This document shows, piece after piece, positions 44,201 through 52,071 of a stretch of DNA of 64,000 nt (the stretch's first letter is position 1; the number at the start of each line of letters is the position of its first letter). Both the position numbers and the translations under genes were made by a program. Origin of the DNA: Tritrichomonas musculus. Taxonomy: Eukaryota > Parabasalia > Tritrichomonadida > Tritrichomonadidae. The notes beneath the pieces were generated by a model, which did no database searches, was not told the DNA's origin, and saw only the letters and a program-made list of their open reading frames with translations. The stretch lies in contig JAPFFF010000044.1 in the NCBI GenBank assembly GCA_039105265.1, positions 186,001 through 250,000 on the forward strand, given 5' to 3'.

Positions 44201-47200
44201 CATGATTGTTGGTGAAGTTGCAGTTTGATATTGCTGAGTTGCATCGTGGATCAACACCTTGGCGGATGCATTGACCTCCATTCTGATCAAAGATACATGA
44301 TTCAAATCTAACTTCTTGTGATAATATTTGGTCAAGTTGAAGAATACTTTGTTCACCATTCTTGTCTTGATTGTTCTTGATGAAATTGCATTTGATGAAG
44401 TCAATTCCACTGCCTGTGTCTGATGTGCCTCTGCCAACTTGGAGTTCAATGAATTGTTCATTGTTGTAGAATGTGACATTCTCAATAACTGGAGAGATTT
44501 CATTCTCATTCATTTCAAGGAAGAACATTGATGGTTCAGCATCTCCTGGATTGTTGTAGTTCTCAAAGATAGTGTGTCTCATCTCAAATTTGTATGAACG
44601 TGTATATAATGCACTAGCTTGAGTCGAAATTCGATCTCTGTCTTTATTTTGTCCATCGAATCGACAATATTCAATCACTGTTTCTTCATCGCCATCTTTG
44701 GTTCCATCAGTGAAGAATAAGCATCCTCCAATGTCAGCATAGCATTGACTGAATTCACAATTCGATATTTTGACATCATTGTTCTTCTTGGCTTCTTTTA
44801 TGCCTGTGCCACATTTGATGGCTCCTCCGTGTTTGCCTGCTGTGCAATTAGTGAAAACACAATTTTCAATGGTGACAAATAATTGACTGATTTCTGATTC
44901 ACCTCCTTCGTGGTCTCCTGAAAAGACACCAATGGCACCTCCATAGTGTCTGCAATAGCTGTTGGTGAATATCATATTTCTGATGAAATATGATGCTGGA
45001 TCTTCTTGGCGAATAAATAAGGATCCTCCATATGAATATGATTCTTCATTGTCGCTTGTCTTGGAAATTCCAAGAACTTGATTGTCAATGAATTCATTGC
45101 GGCCTTGGAATAAAACACAGTGTGTGTCAATGCTAACACAGCCGCGTGTCTTAGCTGATGCTGGACTCTTGTTGCCTTTGAATAGACATCCTCCGATAAC
45201 CATACTGAATTTGGCTTGTTCCGTTGGATATGCTGTATAGATGGCACAACCATCAATACCATGATTGTTGGTGAAGTTGCAGTTTGATATTGCTGAGTTG
45301 CATCGTGGATCAACACCTTGGCGGATGCATTGACCTCCATTCTGATCAAAGATACATGATTCAAATCTAACTTCTTGTGATAATATTTGGTCAAGTTGAA
45401 GAATACTTTGTTCACCATTCTTGTCTTGATTGTTCTTGGTGAAATTGCATTTGATGAAGTCAATTCCACTGCCTGTGTCTGATGTGCCTCTGCCAACTTG
45501 GAGTTCAATGAATTGTTCATTGTTGTAGAATGTGACATTCTCAATAACTGGAGAGATTTCATTCTCATTCATTTCAAGGAAGAACATTGATGGTTCAGCA
45601 TCTCCTGGATTGTTGTAGTTCTCAAAGATAGTGTGTCTCATCTCAAATTTGTATGAACGTGTATATAATGCACTAGCTTGAGTCGAAATTCGATCTCTGT
45701 CTTTATTTTGTCCATCGAATCGACAATATTCAATCACTGTTTCTTCATCGCCATCTTTGGTTCCATCAGTGAAGAATAAGCATCCTCCAATGTCAGCATA
45801 GCATTGACTGAATTCACAATGTGATAATTTGATATCATTGTTCTTATTGGCGTTTTTGACGCCTGTGCCACATTTGATGGCTCCTCCGTGTTTGCCTGCT
45901 GTGCAATTAGTGAAAACACAATTTTCAATGGTGACAAATAATTGACTGATTTCTGATTCACCTCCTTCGTGGTCTCCTGAAAAGACACCAATGGCACCTC
46001 CATAGTTTTGACTGTAACTGTTGGTAAATATTAGTCCTGAAACAATGAATTCATCTGGAACTTCTTGGCGAATGAATAATGATCCTCCATATGAATATGA
46101 TTCTTCATCGTCGCTTGTCTTGGAAATTCCAAGAACTTGATTGTCAATGAATTCATTTTTACCTACAAATTCAACACAATGTGTATCAACGCTAACGCAT
46201 CCTCGTGTCCCTGCTGTTGTATTGGTGCCTTTGTTTCCTTTGAACAAGCATCCTTCAATCTTAGTCTTGTAATTATTTTTTGCATTCCATGGCTCAATAA
46301 TATATATACAGCTTCCATCATGCCCATGATTGTTAGTGAAATTACAATTCAATAAATGTGAGTTGCATATTTGATCAGTAGCTTGGCGAATGCATTGTCC
46401 ACCGTTTTGATCAAATATGCATTTTTCGAACTTAATTTCTTGTGAGGCAATCTGATCAAGTCGAATAACACTGCTTTCATCATCTTCATCTTTGTTATTG
46501 AAATTAAAAGTGCATTTGAAGAATTCGATTGAACTTCCCTGATAACTTCCAGGTTTACCTGAATGAAATTCAATATGTTGTCGCTTATTATATCGGAAGG
46601 TGCAATCTTCTATTCTAGGTGTAAGTCCATTTTCATTAAGATTAATTAGTATCATTGGTAGACTACCACCTACACCTTCATCTTTTGAACCTGAAAAAAC
46701 GTAATTCTTAAAAGTGCAATCTGACATTGAAAATTTGTATGATCGGCAATATAGTGCAGTGCCGGATTGAGATTTTATATTTGATGATGTTCCATCTTTT
46801 TGTGTCCCATCGAAAGTGCATTTATATAGAATTGTTTCTTCATCTCCTTCTTTAGATCCATCAACAAAGTATAGGCAACCTCCATATTGTGAAATGCATT
46901 GTGAGAATTCACAAATTGATATTTTGACATCATTACTTTCTTTACCATTTACAACACCAGTGCCAAACTTAATTGCACCACCATGAATGCCTGAACTACA
47001 ATTTGTAAATTTGCAATTTTCAAATGTTATGAATAAATTTTGTGCTGAGCTTTCTCCTCCTTCATAATCAGCAGATAAAACGCCAATGGCGCCACCATAA
47101 TGTGTTGAATAGCTGTTAGTTATGGTTAGATCAGAAAATGTGTATTCTTTATGGTCGTATTGTTCAATAAAAAGTGTACCTCCGTAAGCGCACACTTCAA

Positions 47201-49118
47201 AACTTGGAGTATATTCAGAATCGGATTCACCTTCAAATAAAGCTTGGTTATTATTAAACTCATTTTTTTGGCCAACAAAACGGACTGATTTGGTAGACAT
47301 ATAAATAACACCGCTTGCTCTTCCAGTACTTTTAGTAGCCTTAACTATATTTGAAATAAAACGGCATTCTTCAATGCTGATTTGTTCTTCCTGTTTCAAT
47401 TCCTTGCTTGCATAAATAGCGCATCCTTGAATTCCATTGTTATTTTCAAAGGTAGTTTTCTTGAGTTCAGTCTCACAAATTCCTTTTTTGGCATAAATAC
47501 AAGATCCTGTATTTGATTTGAATTCACAAGTATCCAAAATTAATTTGACCTTTTGAATAAAGGAAAGGTCAAAAATTCTACATTGACCATCGTTTTCAAT
47601 TATTTGATTATTATTGAAGTGGCATTGAGAAAAAGTGAGATCATTTGGAGAAGATTGATCTATTACTCTCAAAATGGATGGAGCGTTTTTTTCAAAAAAG
47701 CATGACTCTATTTTGGTGTCCTTTAAAACTTTAAGCTCAATAAGAACATCATTTTCAGTATAAGTTTTATTATGCTCTAAGAAATGGCATCCGCTTAATT
47801 TTAATTCATATGAAGCACAATAGATATCACATCCACTTTGACCATCAAGATAGCAACTGGTGAAGTAGCATCCAATAATTTCTGATTCTTCGCCACTCAT
47901 TTCAGTTCCGTCATAAATATAAATTGCTCCCCCTCTTTTAGCATGGCAGCTAGTGAAGTGGCACTCTTCAATTTTAATATCATTATTCCAGCTAGCACCA
48001 TTGCCTGATTGCCGGCCTGATGAAATAGCACCTCCGTTATTTTTGGCTTCACAGTTAACAAATGTGCATTTTTTTATTGTTACATATTTATTCTTGGTGT
48101 CTCCATCTGCATCGAGACCATGAATGAACAGAGATCCTGCATCAAAGCATGAGTAATCTCCTTCAAAATAAGCATTTTCAATTGTGTACGGGTCTACAAA
48201 GATCTGAATAAGATGGATTGAAGCTCCAAAAGCATTTTCTTTTGATTTACTGATTTCATTTTTGTAGAAATAATTATTACCTTCGAATACTGCATCAACT
48301 GTTGTTATATGAAGAGCTCCACCAACATAGTTCGAATCACTGTCACCGTTAATATTTCCAGAAAAGGTATTGTTTTTAATTATTAATTTATATTCAGTTC
48401 TTCGAGAATCTTCTGGAATAATACAAATGCATGAACCTTTTGAAGCTTGATTATTAGTAAAAACGCATTTTCCAATTGTAGCATTGTACACTAATTGCCC
48501 ATTAAAACCAAAAACAGGAATCTGATTCTTATTGAAAATACAATCAGTAAATTCAACATTTATTCTTCCCGAATCGGTTGGTTGTATTAGATTGAAATTA
48601 ATAAAATATTTCAATTTGTTATTTTCTTTGGAGCTTTGTATTTCAGAAATTTCGGAATTTTGGAAAATGAGGCCAGAAATAGTACCTTCAAGCAAAGACA
48701 TACTGCATGTTTTATCAGTCCTAATATCATCAATTGTTACACTTGCACTTTCGATTGATATAAGAGCATGTTCTGTTTGAGCTACTGCATTTTTAATGGT
48801 TACGTTTTTAAGATTTGATTTTTCGTTATTAAGGACAATTTGAGGCTCATAAAAATCGCCAACTTGTTTGATTACATTGTTTTCAAAAATAACTTCTTTC
48901 TTAAAAATTAATGGCGTTTTCCCCGATAATTCGAATTTACTGTTAACAATATGTGCATTTGTTAAAACATTGTTTTGCTTGTCACCTTTTGGATTAACAT
49001 GTTTTAAATCAAAATTTGAATTTGAAATTAAAACATTTTTATCTGAATCTGTATTAATATCCATTTTCGTCTTTTTGATATTTAACGAAAAAACAGTAGA
49101 TATAAAGAGAAAAATCAT
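32202..49118 (-). CDS. Giant Pmp-like surface protein, 5638 aa, type I membrane
   Basis: A single uninterrupted frame. The start MIFLFISTVFSLN is a short signal peptide. The ectodomain (about 15-5540) is a parallel beta-helix type built from short rungs with repeated GGA(I/L), FxxN and CxF motifs (FTNSYSKHYGGAIGVFSGD, ENCVFTNC, CEFSQC, GGCLFF), as in chlamydial Pmp proteins and the Pmp-like family of Trichomonas. About residues 1000-4900 are near-identical 353-residue units. Near the C-terminus come a P/N-rich stalk, K-K-K-K-K-G, a membrane helix GAIVGIVIGVIAFVALVAVG (about 5547-5573), WKKR as stop-transfer, and a 60-residue cytosolic tail with NPIW and acidic patches that could serve endocytosis. 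The role is likely adhesion or surface coat (inference). No damage despite extreme repetition. Confidence 0.92.
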   Translation of the reverse strand: MIFLFISTVFSLNIKKTKMDINTDSDKNVLISNSNFDLKHVNPKGDKQNNVLTNAHIVNSKFELSGKTPLIFKKEVIFENNVIKQVGDFYEPQIVLNNEKSNLKNVTIKNAVAQTEHALISIESASVTIDDIRTDKTCSMSLLEGTISGLIFQNSEISEIQSSKENNKLKYFINFNLIQPTDSGRINVEFTDCIFNKNQIPVFGFNGQLVYNATIGKCVFTNNQASKGSCICIIPEDSRRTEYKLIIKNNTFSGNINGDSDSNYVGGALHITTVDAVFEGNNYFYKNEISKSKENAFGASIHLIQIFVDPYTIENAYFEGDYSCFDAGSLFIHGLDADGDTKNKYVTIKKCTFVNCEAKNNGGAISSGRQSGNGASWNNDIKIEECHFTSCHAKRGGAIYIYDGTEMSGEESEIIGCYFTSCYLDGQSGCDIYCASYELKLSGCHFLEHNKTYTENDVLIELKVLKDTKIESCFFEKNAPSILRVIDQSSPNDLTFSQCHFNNNQIIENDGQCRIFDLSFIQKVKLILDTCEFKSNTGSCIYAKKGICETELKKTTFENNNGIQGCAIYASKELKQEEQISIEECRFISNIVKATKSTGRASGVIYMSTKSVRFVGQKNEFNNNQALFEGESDSEYTPSFEVCAYGGTLFIEQYDHKEYTFSDLTITNSYSTHYGGAIGVLSADYEGGESSAQNLFITFENCKFTNCSSGIHGGAIKFGTGVVNGKESNDVKISICEFSQCISQYGGCLYFVDGSKEGDEETILYKCTFDGTQKDGTSSNIKSQSGTALYCRSYKFSMSDCTFKNYVFSGSKDEGVGGSLPMILINLNENGLTPRIEDCTFRYNKRQHIEFHSGKPGSYQGSSIEFFKCTFNFNNKDEDDESSVIRLDQIASQEIKFEKCIFDQNGGQCIRQATDQICNSHLLNCNFTNNHGHDGSCIYIIEPWNAKNNYKTKIEGCLFKGNKGTNTTAGTRGCVSVDTHCVEFVGKNEFIDNQVLGISKTSDDEESYSYGGSLFIRQEVPDEFIVSGLIFTNSYSQNYGGAIGVFSGDHEGGESEISQLFVTIENCVFTNCTAGKHGGAIKCGTGVKNANKNNDIKLSHCEFSQCYADIGGCLFFTDGTKDGDEETVIEYCRFDGQNKDRDRISTQASALYTRSYKFEMRHTIFENYNNPGDAEPSMFFLEMNENEISPVIENVTFYNNEQFIELQVGRGTSDTGSGIDFIKCNFTKNNQDKNGEQSILQLDQILSQEVRFESCIFDQNGGQCIRQGVDPRCNSAISNCNFTNNHGIDGCAIYTAYPTEQAKFSMVIGGCLFKGNKSPASAKTRGCVSIDTHCVLFQGRNEFIDNQVLGISKTSDNEESYSYGGSLFIRQEDPASYFIRNMIFTNSYCRHYGGAIGVFSGDHEGGESEISQLFVTIENCVFTNCTAGKHGGAIKCGTGIKEAKKNNDVKISNCEFSQCYADIGGCLFFTDGTKDGDEETVIEYCRFDGQNKDRDRISTQASALYTRSYKFEMRHTIFENYNNPGDAEPSMFFLEMNENEISPVIENVTFYNNEQFIELQVGRGTSDTGSGIDFIKCNFIKNNQDKNGEQSILQLDQILSQEVRFESCIFDQNGGQCIRQGVDPRCNSAISNCNFTNNHGIDGCAIYTAYPTEQAKFSMVIGGCLFKGNKSPASAKTRGCVSIDTHCVLFQGRNEFIDNQVLGISKTSDNEESYSYGGSLFIRQEDPASYFIRNMIFTNSYCRHYGGAIGVFSGDHEGGESEISQLFVTIENCVFTNCTAGKHGGAIKCGTGIKEAKKNNDVKISNCEFSQCYADIGGCLFFTDGTKDGDEETVIEYCRFDGQNKDRDRISTQASALYTRSYKFEMRHTIFENYNNPGDAEPSMFFLEMNENGVSPIIDNCTFYNNEQFIESSAGVGVVNTGSSIQFVRCNFTKNNQNKDDEKGVIRLDQMISQEVKFDSCIFDQNGGQCIRQANDPKCNSYILNCNFTNNHGHDGSCIYIIEPWNAKNNYKTKIEGCLFKGNKGTNTAGTRGCVSVDTHCVEFVGKNEFIDNEIQGISGTNKNEESYSYGGSLFIRQEVPDEFIVSGLIFTNSYSKHYGGAIGIFAGDYVGGESAPQTVFVTIKYCIFKNCTAGKHGGAIKCGTGVKNANKNNDVKLSHCEFSQCYANIGGCLFFTDGTKDGDEETVIEYCRFDGQNKDRDRISTQASALYTRSYKFEMRHTIFENYNNPGDAEPSMFFLEMNENEISPVIENVTFYNNEQFIELQVGRGTSDTGSGIDFIKCNFTKNNQDKNGEQSILQLDQILSQEVRFESCIFDQNGGQCIRQGVDPRCNSAISNCNFTNNHGIDGCAIYTAYPTEQAKFSMVIGGCLFKGNKSPASAKTRGCVSIDTHCVLFQGRNEFIDNQVLGISKTSDNEESYSYGGSLFIRQEDPASYFIRNMIFTNSYCRHYGGAIGVFSGDHEGGESEISQLFVTIENCVFTNCTAGKHGGAIKCGTGVKNAKKNNDVKLSHCEFSQCYANIGGCLFFTDGTKDGDEETVIEYCRFDGQNKDTDRISTQASALYTRSYKFEMRHTIFENYNNPGDAEPSMFFLEMNENEISPVIENVTFYNNEQFIELQVGRGTSDTGSGIDFIKCNFIKNNQDKNGEQSILQLDQILSQEVRFESCIFDQNGGQCIRQGVDPRCNSAISNCNFTNNHGIDGCAIYTAYPTEQAKFSMVIGGCLFKGNKSPASAKTRGCVSIDTHCVLFQGRNEFIDNQVLGISKTSDNEESYSYGGSLFIRQEDPASYFIRNMIFTNSYCRHYGGAIGVFSGDHEGGESEISQLFVTIENCVFTNCTAGKHGGAIKCGTGVKNAKKNNDVKLSHCEFSQCYANIGGCLFFTDGTKDGDEETVIEYCRFDGQNKDTDRISTQASALYTRSYKFEMRHTIFENYNNPGDAEPSMFFLEMNENEISPVIENVTFYNNEQFIELQVGRGTSDTGSGIDFIKCNFTKNNQDKNGEQSILQLDQILSQEVRFESCIFDQNGGQCIRQGVDPRCNSAISNCNFTNNHGIDGCAIYTAYPTEQAKFSMVIGGCLFKGNKSPASAKTRGCVSIDTHCVLFQGRNEFIDNQVLGISKTSDNEESYSYGGSLFIRQEDPASYFIRNMIFTNSYCRHYGGAIGVFSGDHEGGESEISQLFVTIENCVFTNCTAGKHGGAIKCGTGVKNAKKNNDVKLSHCEFSQCYANIGGCLFFTDGTKDGDEETVIEYCRFDGQNKDTDRISTQASALYTRSYKFEMRHTIFENYNNPGDAEPSMFFLEMNENEISPVIENVTFYNNEQFIELQVGRGTSDTGSGIDFIKCNFIKNNQDKNGEQSILQLDQILSQEVRFESCIFDQNGGQCIRQGVDPRCNSAISNCNFTNNHGIDGCAIYTAYPTEQAKFSMVIGGCLFKGNKSPASAKTRGCVSIDTHCVLFQGRNEFIDNQVLGISKTSDNEESYSYGGSLFIRQEDPASYFIRNMIFTNSYCRHYGGAIGVFSGDHEGGESEISQLFVTIENCVFTNCTAGKHGGAIKCGTGVKNAKKNNDVKLSHCEFSQCYANIGGCLFFTDGTKDGDEETVIEYCRFDGQNKDRDRISTQASALYTRSYKFEMRHTIFENYNNPGDAEPSMFFLEMNENEISPVIENVTFYNNEQFIELQVGRGTSDTGSGIDFIKCNFTKNNQDKNGEQSILQLDQILSQEVRFESCIFDQNGGQCIRQGVDPRCNSAISNCNFTNNHGIDGCAIYTAYPTEQAKFSMVIGGCLFKGNKSPASAKTRGCVSIDTHCVLFQGRNEFIDNQVLGISKTSDNEESYSYGGSLFIRQEDPASYFIRNMIFTNSYCRHYGGAIGVFSGDHEGGESEISQLFVTIENCVFTNCTAGKHGGAIKCGTGVKNAKKNNDVKLSHCEFSQCYANIGGCLFFTDGTKDGDEETVIEYCRFDGQNKDTDRISTQASALYTRSYKFEMRHTIFENYNNPGDAEPSMFFLEMNENEISPVIENVTFYNNEQFIELQVGRGTSDTGSGIDFIKCNFIKNNQDKNGEQSILQLDQILSQEVRFESCIFDQNGGQCIRQGVDPRCNSAISNCNFTNNHGIDGCAIYTAYPTEQAKFSMVIGGCLFKGNKSPASAKTRGCVSIDTHCVLFQGRNEFIDNQVLGISKTSDNEESYSYGGSLFIRQEDPASYFIRNMIFTNSYCRHYGGAIGVFSGDHEGGESEISQLFVTIENCVFTNCTAGKHGGAIKCGTGVKNAKKNNDVKLSHCEFSQCYANIGGCLFFTDGTKDGDEETVIEYCRFDGQNKDRDRISTQASALYTRSYKFEMRHTIFENYNNPGDAEPSMFFLEMNENEISPVIENVTFYNNEQFIELQVGRGTSDTGSGIDFIKCNFTKNNQDKNGEQSILQLDQILSQEVRFESCIFDQNGGQCIRQGVDPRCNSAISNCNFTNNHGIDGCAIYTAYPTEQAKFSMVIGGCLFKGNKSPASAKTRGCVSIDTHCVLFQGRNEFIDNQVLGISKTSDNEESYSYGGSLFIRQEDPASYFIRNMIFTNSYCRHYGGAIGVFSGDHEGGESEISQLFVTIENCVFTNCTAGKHGGAIKCGTGVKNAKKNNDVKISNCEFSQCYADIGGCLFFTDGTKDGDEETVIEYCRFDGQNKDRDRISTQASALYTRSYKFEMRHTIFENYNNPGDAEPSMFFLEMNENEISPVIENVTFYNNEQFIELQVGRGTSDTGSGIDFIKCNFTKNNQDKNGEQSILQLDQILSQEVRFESCIFDQNGGQCIRQGVDPRCNSAILNCNFTNNHGIDGCAIYTAYPTEQAKFSMVIGGCLFKGNKSPASAKTRGCVSIDTHCVLFNGHNEFIDNEILGISGKSENDESYSCGGSLFIRQEDPAEYFVTDVTFTNSYSKHYGGAIGVYAGDYEGGASSPKQLFITITKCVFNNCTSYNRGGAIKCGTGIKNDGKKNNDVKITYCVFNQCDSMTGGSLFFSDGTKEGDEETVIEYCQFNGITNTSLSKGTSGSAIYCRSYKFELSHSTFTNYKGPSSFISCILNENNLQPKVTNCTFSKSEQRIDFESGEGVTGTGSSIIFSNCHFTENTGDLENGLGVIQNEYIKSEIVTFDKCVFDKNKGQSIRQGDDPRCNTFIVKCNFTNNVGTDGCAIYVIYPYKKPNYKIIIQDCLFMKNRATGPSGLRGCVRIDTHCVEFRGHNQFISNEIILTKKAAADNNSTGDAAIGGSLFINQEDQAEYTLSGLTFTNSYSGQNGGAIGIYAGDYSRSGAESKLFISVYNCVFNNCSCKNNGGAICGSTEGKLGISSCSFNSGKAENGADIYYIDTTKETPSNVTIRNCYFSNGQATNAGGAIYSVADSVFVDFCNFTGCNAKTNGAIMFIESQSNFSLENNIINYSSNAAVPAISYNGTTENATIWFDGGCISKSETSKNHFISLYSNVTIQFKSKPCFQGSKEDTFEFAANANVQSLPDEYFNCHECDNIVIVPPSINPTDLPFSPTLDPNATAPYQPGGNDNKKKKKGLSTGAIVGIVIGVIAFVALVAVGIILLIIWKKRNPRDVRSEQVSSQEVETGIYNLGGQSQSDFNTDNNPIWQATNDINDDGPEDPFMKNFEESDI
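34380..46130 (-). repeat. About eleven tandem coding units of 1059 bp
   Basis: The same coding unit recurs every 1059 bp (353 codons), for example at 35438, 36497, 37556, 38615, 39674, 40733 and 41792. Units between about 34.7 and 42.6 kb differ by only a few bases. A diverged unit lies at about 42.7-43.4 kb, near-identical units resume to about 46.0 kb, and diverged relatives follow on both sides. The period is a multiple of three, so copy number can change without loss of frame. Assemblies may collapse or expand such an array. Confidence 0.93.
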
Positions 49119-51468
49119 AGTACCAAAAGATAAAAATAAAAAATGAAATGAAATGTAATTGAAAAATTGAATAATTGAGATGAATTCTCTGAATTATTTT
49201 TTTATATAAATTTATTTTTTATAAAGAATACATAATGTTATAGAATAAAATATAAAAAAAATTGATAAAGGCAGCTAAACGATTAAAAATTAGATTGAAA
49301 GAAAAGGAATTGTTTTTGAATTCTCAATTAAAAACCTTTATTAAAAATATATGGATGAACTCATTTTCAGAAGATTAGGTGAAATGGCCATGTTATATTC
49401 AATCAAATTGAATACAAATCTCATTAGTAAAATTTTAAATTTTATAAAAAATATGATAAAATAAAAAATAATGAGGATTGGTCTAAATAAAAAAAAAAAC
49501 CTGTAGTAAATTACACTATTTCAAAAAGTTTCATTAATTTTTTTCACGAATTAAGGTCAAATCATTATTCAAAAATTCTTCTCAATTTCTTATAAAAAAT
49601 ATATTGTTTAATTCAAAAAGTTGAACTCAATTATAAAAAATATTTTGAAATTTTAATGGAAATCAGCAATTTAAAAGTATTTTTCAAAGAAATGTATGAA
49701 ACTCATACTTTTATTATTATTTTATGAAAATGTAAAATATTGAAACTTTTCAAAGAAAAAAAAAAGGGATAAAGTACTACTCTTTTTAACTTGAACTTAT
49801 TAAATTTCTCAATAAAATTTAAGTATATTTTTATATTTTAGAAATTTTTTTGTTAAGAAATAAAATAAAAATTCTGAAAAATAACTTTTTATACTACCTA
49901 AATAATTATGGTTTTATCTTGAAAAATTTGTATAAATTGTTCTATATCTTACTATCTAAAACTATATAAATAATATATAAAACATCTAAAAATGTATTTG
50001 GAAAAATAAAATATATTAAAATATATAATTATCGAGTATAAAATAAAATTTGAATTATCACAAAAATTGAATTCAATTTTCTTTATCTCACAAAAAATGG
50101 GTTGAATAAACAAAAAAAGCACTTATATTTTATCAATATATAGGTGCAACATCTAACTTCTTGTGATACAATCATTCCATAAGTAAATTATATTATTATA
50201 TAACATATATAAAAGCTAATTATAATTTTGTATAGAGATCACTATTGACAATTCCAAGATATAGATATAATAATTTTAGGGAAAAACGTGCTGTATCAAT
50301 TTCTTTCAAAAATTGATATAAAATCAATTCAAAAAAATAAAATCCATAAAAAATATAAAAGTCATTCAAAATTTTTTTACAAAAAAAGCATAATAAACTG
50401 TTTTCAATCTGACGGGAACATAACTTTTTGTGTTATATATCAACTTTTTGAAAAGAAAACCAAAATTTTAAAAATTGAATAATTTAAGATCCAAAAGCAA
50501 ATATATACATTTAGATCCAATGACCCAAATTCATCGTCAAAAAAGGATGAACCAGCAATTTTATTAGTCCAAAGATCCAATAAATCTCGAATGTTGTTTC
50601 CAAGCTAATTATAAAGTTTATTTTCAAATTAGCATCTCAGGAATTTGCAAAATATGCATACCAAAATAAAATACTCTTGTTATTATTAGCAATATTTATG
50701 CAACGCGATATCAAAATTCTTATTATAACCTAATAATTTGCATTTTTTCCAAAAAAGAATGTAATCATAAAAAAAAAAAAAAAAGTGGTGCATCAAAAAA
50801 GATACGAGAACTTTCATAAATATTGTTTATTCGTTCTACTATCAATTATCATATACATTAATAATGTCAATATATCTTCACAAAAAAAGTTTTAAATTTA
50901 GTTATTTACAGAGGTGCGGACACCTACTTTACATTTTTAACGTTTATAAAAATATGTATATCTTTTTATGCATTAATAATTACTAAATGACATTTTGATA
51001 TTATATTTTAGTGAACTTATTTTATATATTTATTATTTAAATGTTTTAAAATATCAATTATATAAGTTATAATAACACAAACAAGTATCCTTTGAAAATA
51101 ACCCAATCCAGCCACCTGATGGATGGATTGAATTTATAATGATTAATTATTATATATATTGGAAATTAATGATTAATTATGCATTTTGTTTTTTAAAAAA
51201 TATTTCATATTTTGTTAAAAAGTTCATTTTAATGAGTTTTTACATATTTTTTTGAAATATTTAAATAAATAAAGAATTTATTTAGATTATAATTACATTT
51301 AAATATTGTACATTTAATTTAATAAAGATATGCTAAATTTAGTTTAATTTGATTTAGGGGGACGAGCTGCAAAAATCAATTTTAAAATCTTAAACATTAA
51401 TAACGATTTTTTTTAATACAGTAAGGTTTCAAAATAGGAAAATCGACTTTTTGAGAAAAAAATTTTCA
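49119..51468. other. Intergenic gap of 2.3 kb
   Basis: Very AT-rich DNA upstream of the giant surface protein. Two short sequences resemble element ends seen elsewhere in the window: cagaggtgcggacaccta near 50909 (like the hAT-type ends at 21.8 kb) and tataggtgcaacatct near 50140. An 18-base match to the surface-protein repeat (atctaacttcttgtgata at about 50151) is present. No gene is evident; the 64-codon frame at 50288 is lysine-rich low complexity. The left end of the virus-like region should lie near 51.3-51.7 kb but I cannot fix it. Confidence 0.45.
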
Positions 51469-51723
51469 TTAATAAAAATGAAAGAAATAAAGAAATAGAG
51501 AGAAAATCTTGTTTAAACCTACCATTTTAAGAAATAATATTTCCATGATTAAGTTTATCACACCAAGAAATTCAGGTTCGAAATACTCAGCAGCTAACTC
51601 TTTTATCTTATTAATTAAAATATTACATACTCCCTCATTAGTCTCACATCTATAATCATAGAGGTAAGATACTATTTTATAGAGGATATTCATACGCTCT
51701 TTTATTGTCATGTAATAAGCCAT
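51469..51723 (-). CDS. Hypothetical small protein at the edge of the Maverick region
   Basis: An 84-residue frame with an ATG at 51723, divergent from the element genes that begin 70 bases away. The first 65 residues have a normal amphipathic helical make-up (TIKERMNILYKIVSYLYDYR, IKELAAEYFEPEFLGVINLI); the end is F/L/Y-rich and may not be translated as shown. No family is recognised. It could be a Maverick gene on the other strand or a host gene next to the insertion. Confidence 0.4.
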   Translation of the reverse strand: MAYYMTIKERMNILYKIVSYLYDYRCETNEGVCNILINKIKELAAEYFEPEFLGVINLIMEILFLKMVGLNKIFSLFLYFFHFY

Positions 51724-51790
51724 TTATACAGAAATAAAAAAAATGAAATGAACAATAGAAAAATGTTTAGTCATTTCACTTTTTTCTTTG

Positions 51791-52030
51791 ATGAATCTCG
51801 ATAAGAAGATACGATTGACCACTGAAATGCTCAACGCTAAAATCATGGATGAAAAGCAAAAGCTTGAAACTTACTTGTTGCTCCAAATTGATCAACTCAA
51901 CCAACGACTTGATGAGGTTCTTAATAGGGTCAACCTGCTATCCTTAAAACTCGATTCTGTCATTGATGACCTTGCAAAGATGAAGGTCAACGTTGATGAT
52001 ATCAACAGCAGCCTTGATAACCTTCCTTAA
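51791..52030 (+). CDS. Small coiled-coil protein of Maverick A
   Basis: A 79-residue protein from the ATG at 51791. It is one long heptad-repeat helix: LETYLLLQIDQLNQRLDEVL, then VNLLSLKLDSVIDDLAKMKV. This is expected to form a parallel coiled coil. Position at the front of the element and small size would fit a fibre or scaffold part of a particle (inference). It ends 41 bases before the protease start. Confidence 0.55.
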   Translation: MNLDKKIRLTTEMLNAKIMDEKQKLETYLLLQIDQLNQRLDEVLNRVNLLSLKLDSVIDDLAKMKVNVDDINSSLDNLP

Positions 52031-52071
52031 TAAACAACATCTTCTTCTTCTTTCTTTTATTTGATTTTTAA

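Noticed and set aside
35438-45568. Many repeated 198- and 89-codon frames inside the surface-protein gene
   Set aside because: They are in another frame of the same strand, repeat with the 1059-bp period and lack protein-like composition; shadows of the giant gene.
34380-46130. CRISPR-like regular array
   Set aside because: The units are 1059 bp, coding and without spacers, in a eukaryotic surface-protein gene.
50151-50168. 18-base match to the surface-protein repeat upstream of that gene
   Set aside because: Short, AT-rich and without further similarity on either side; probably chance.
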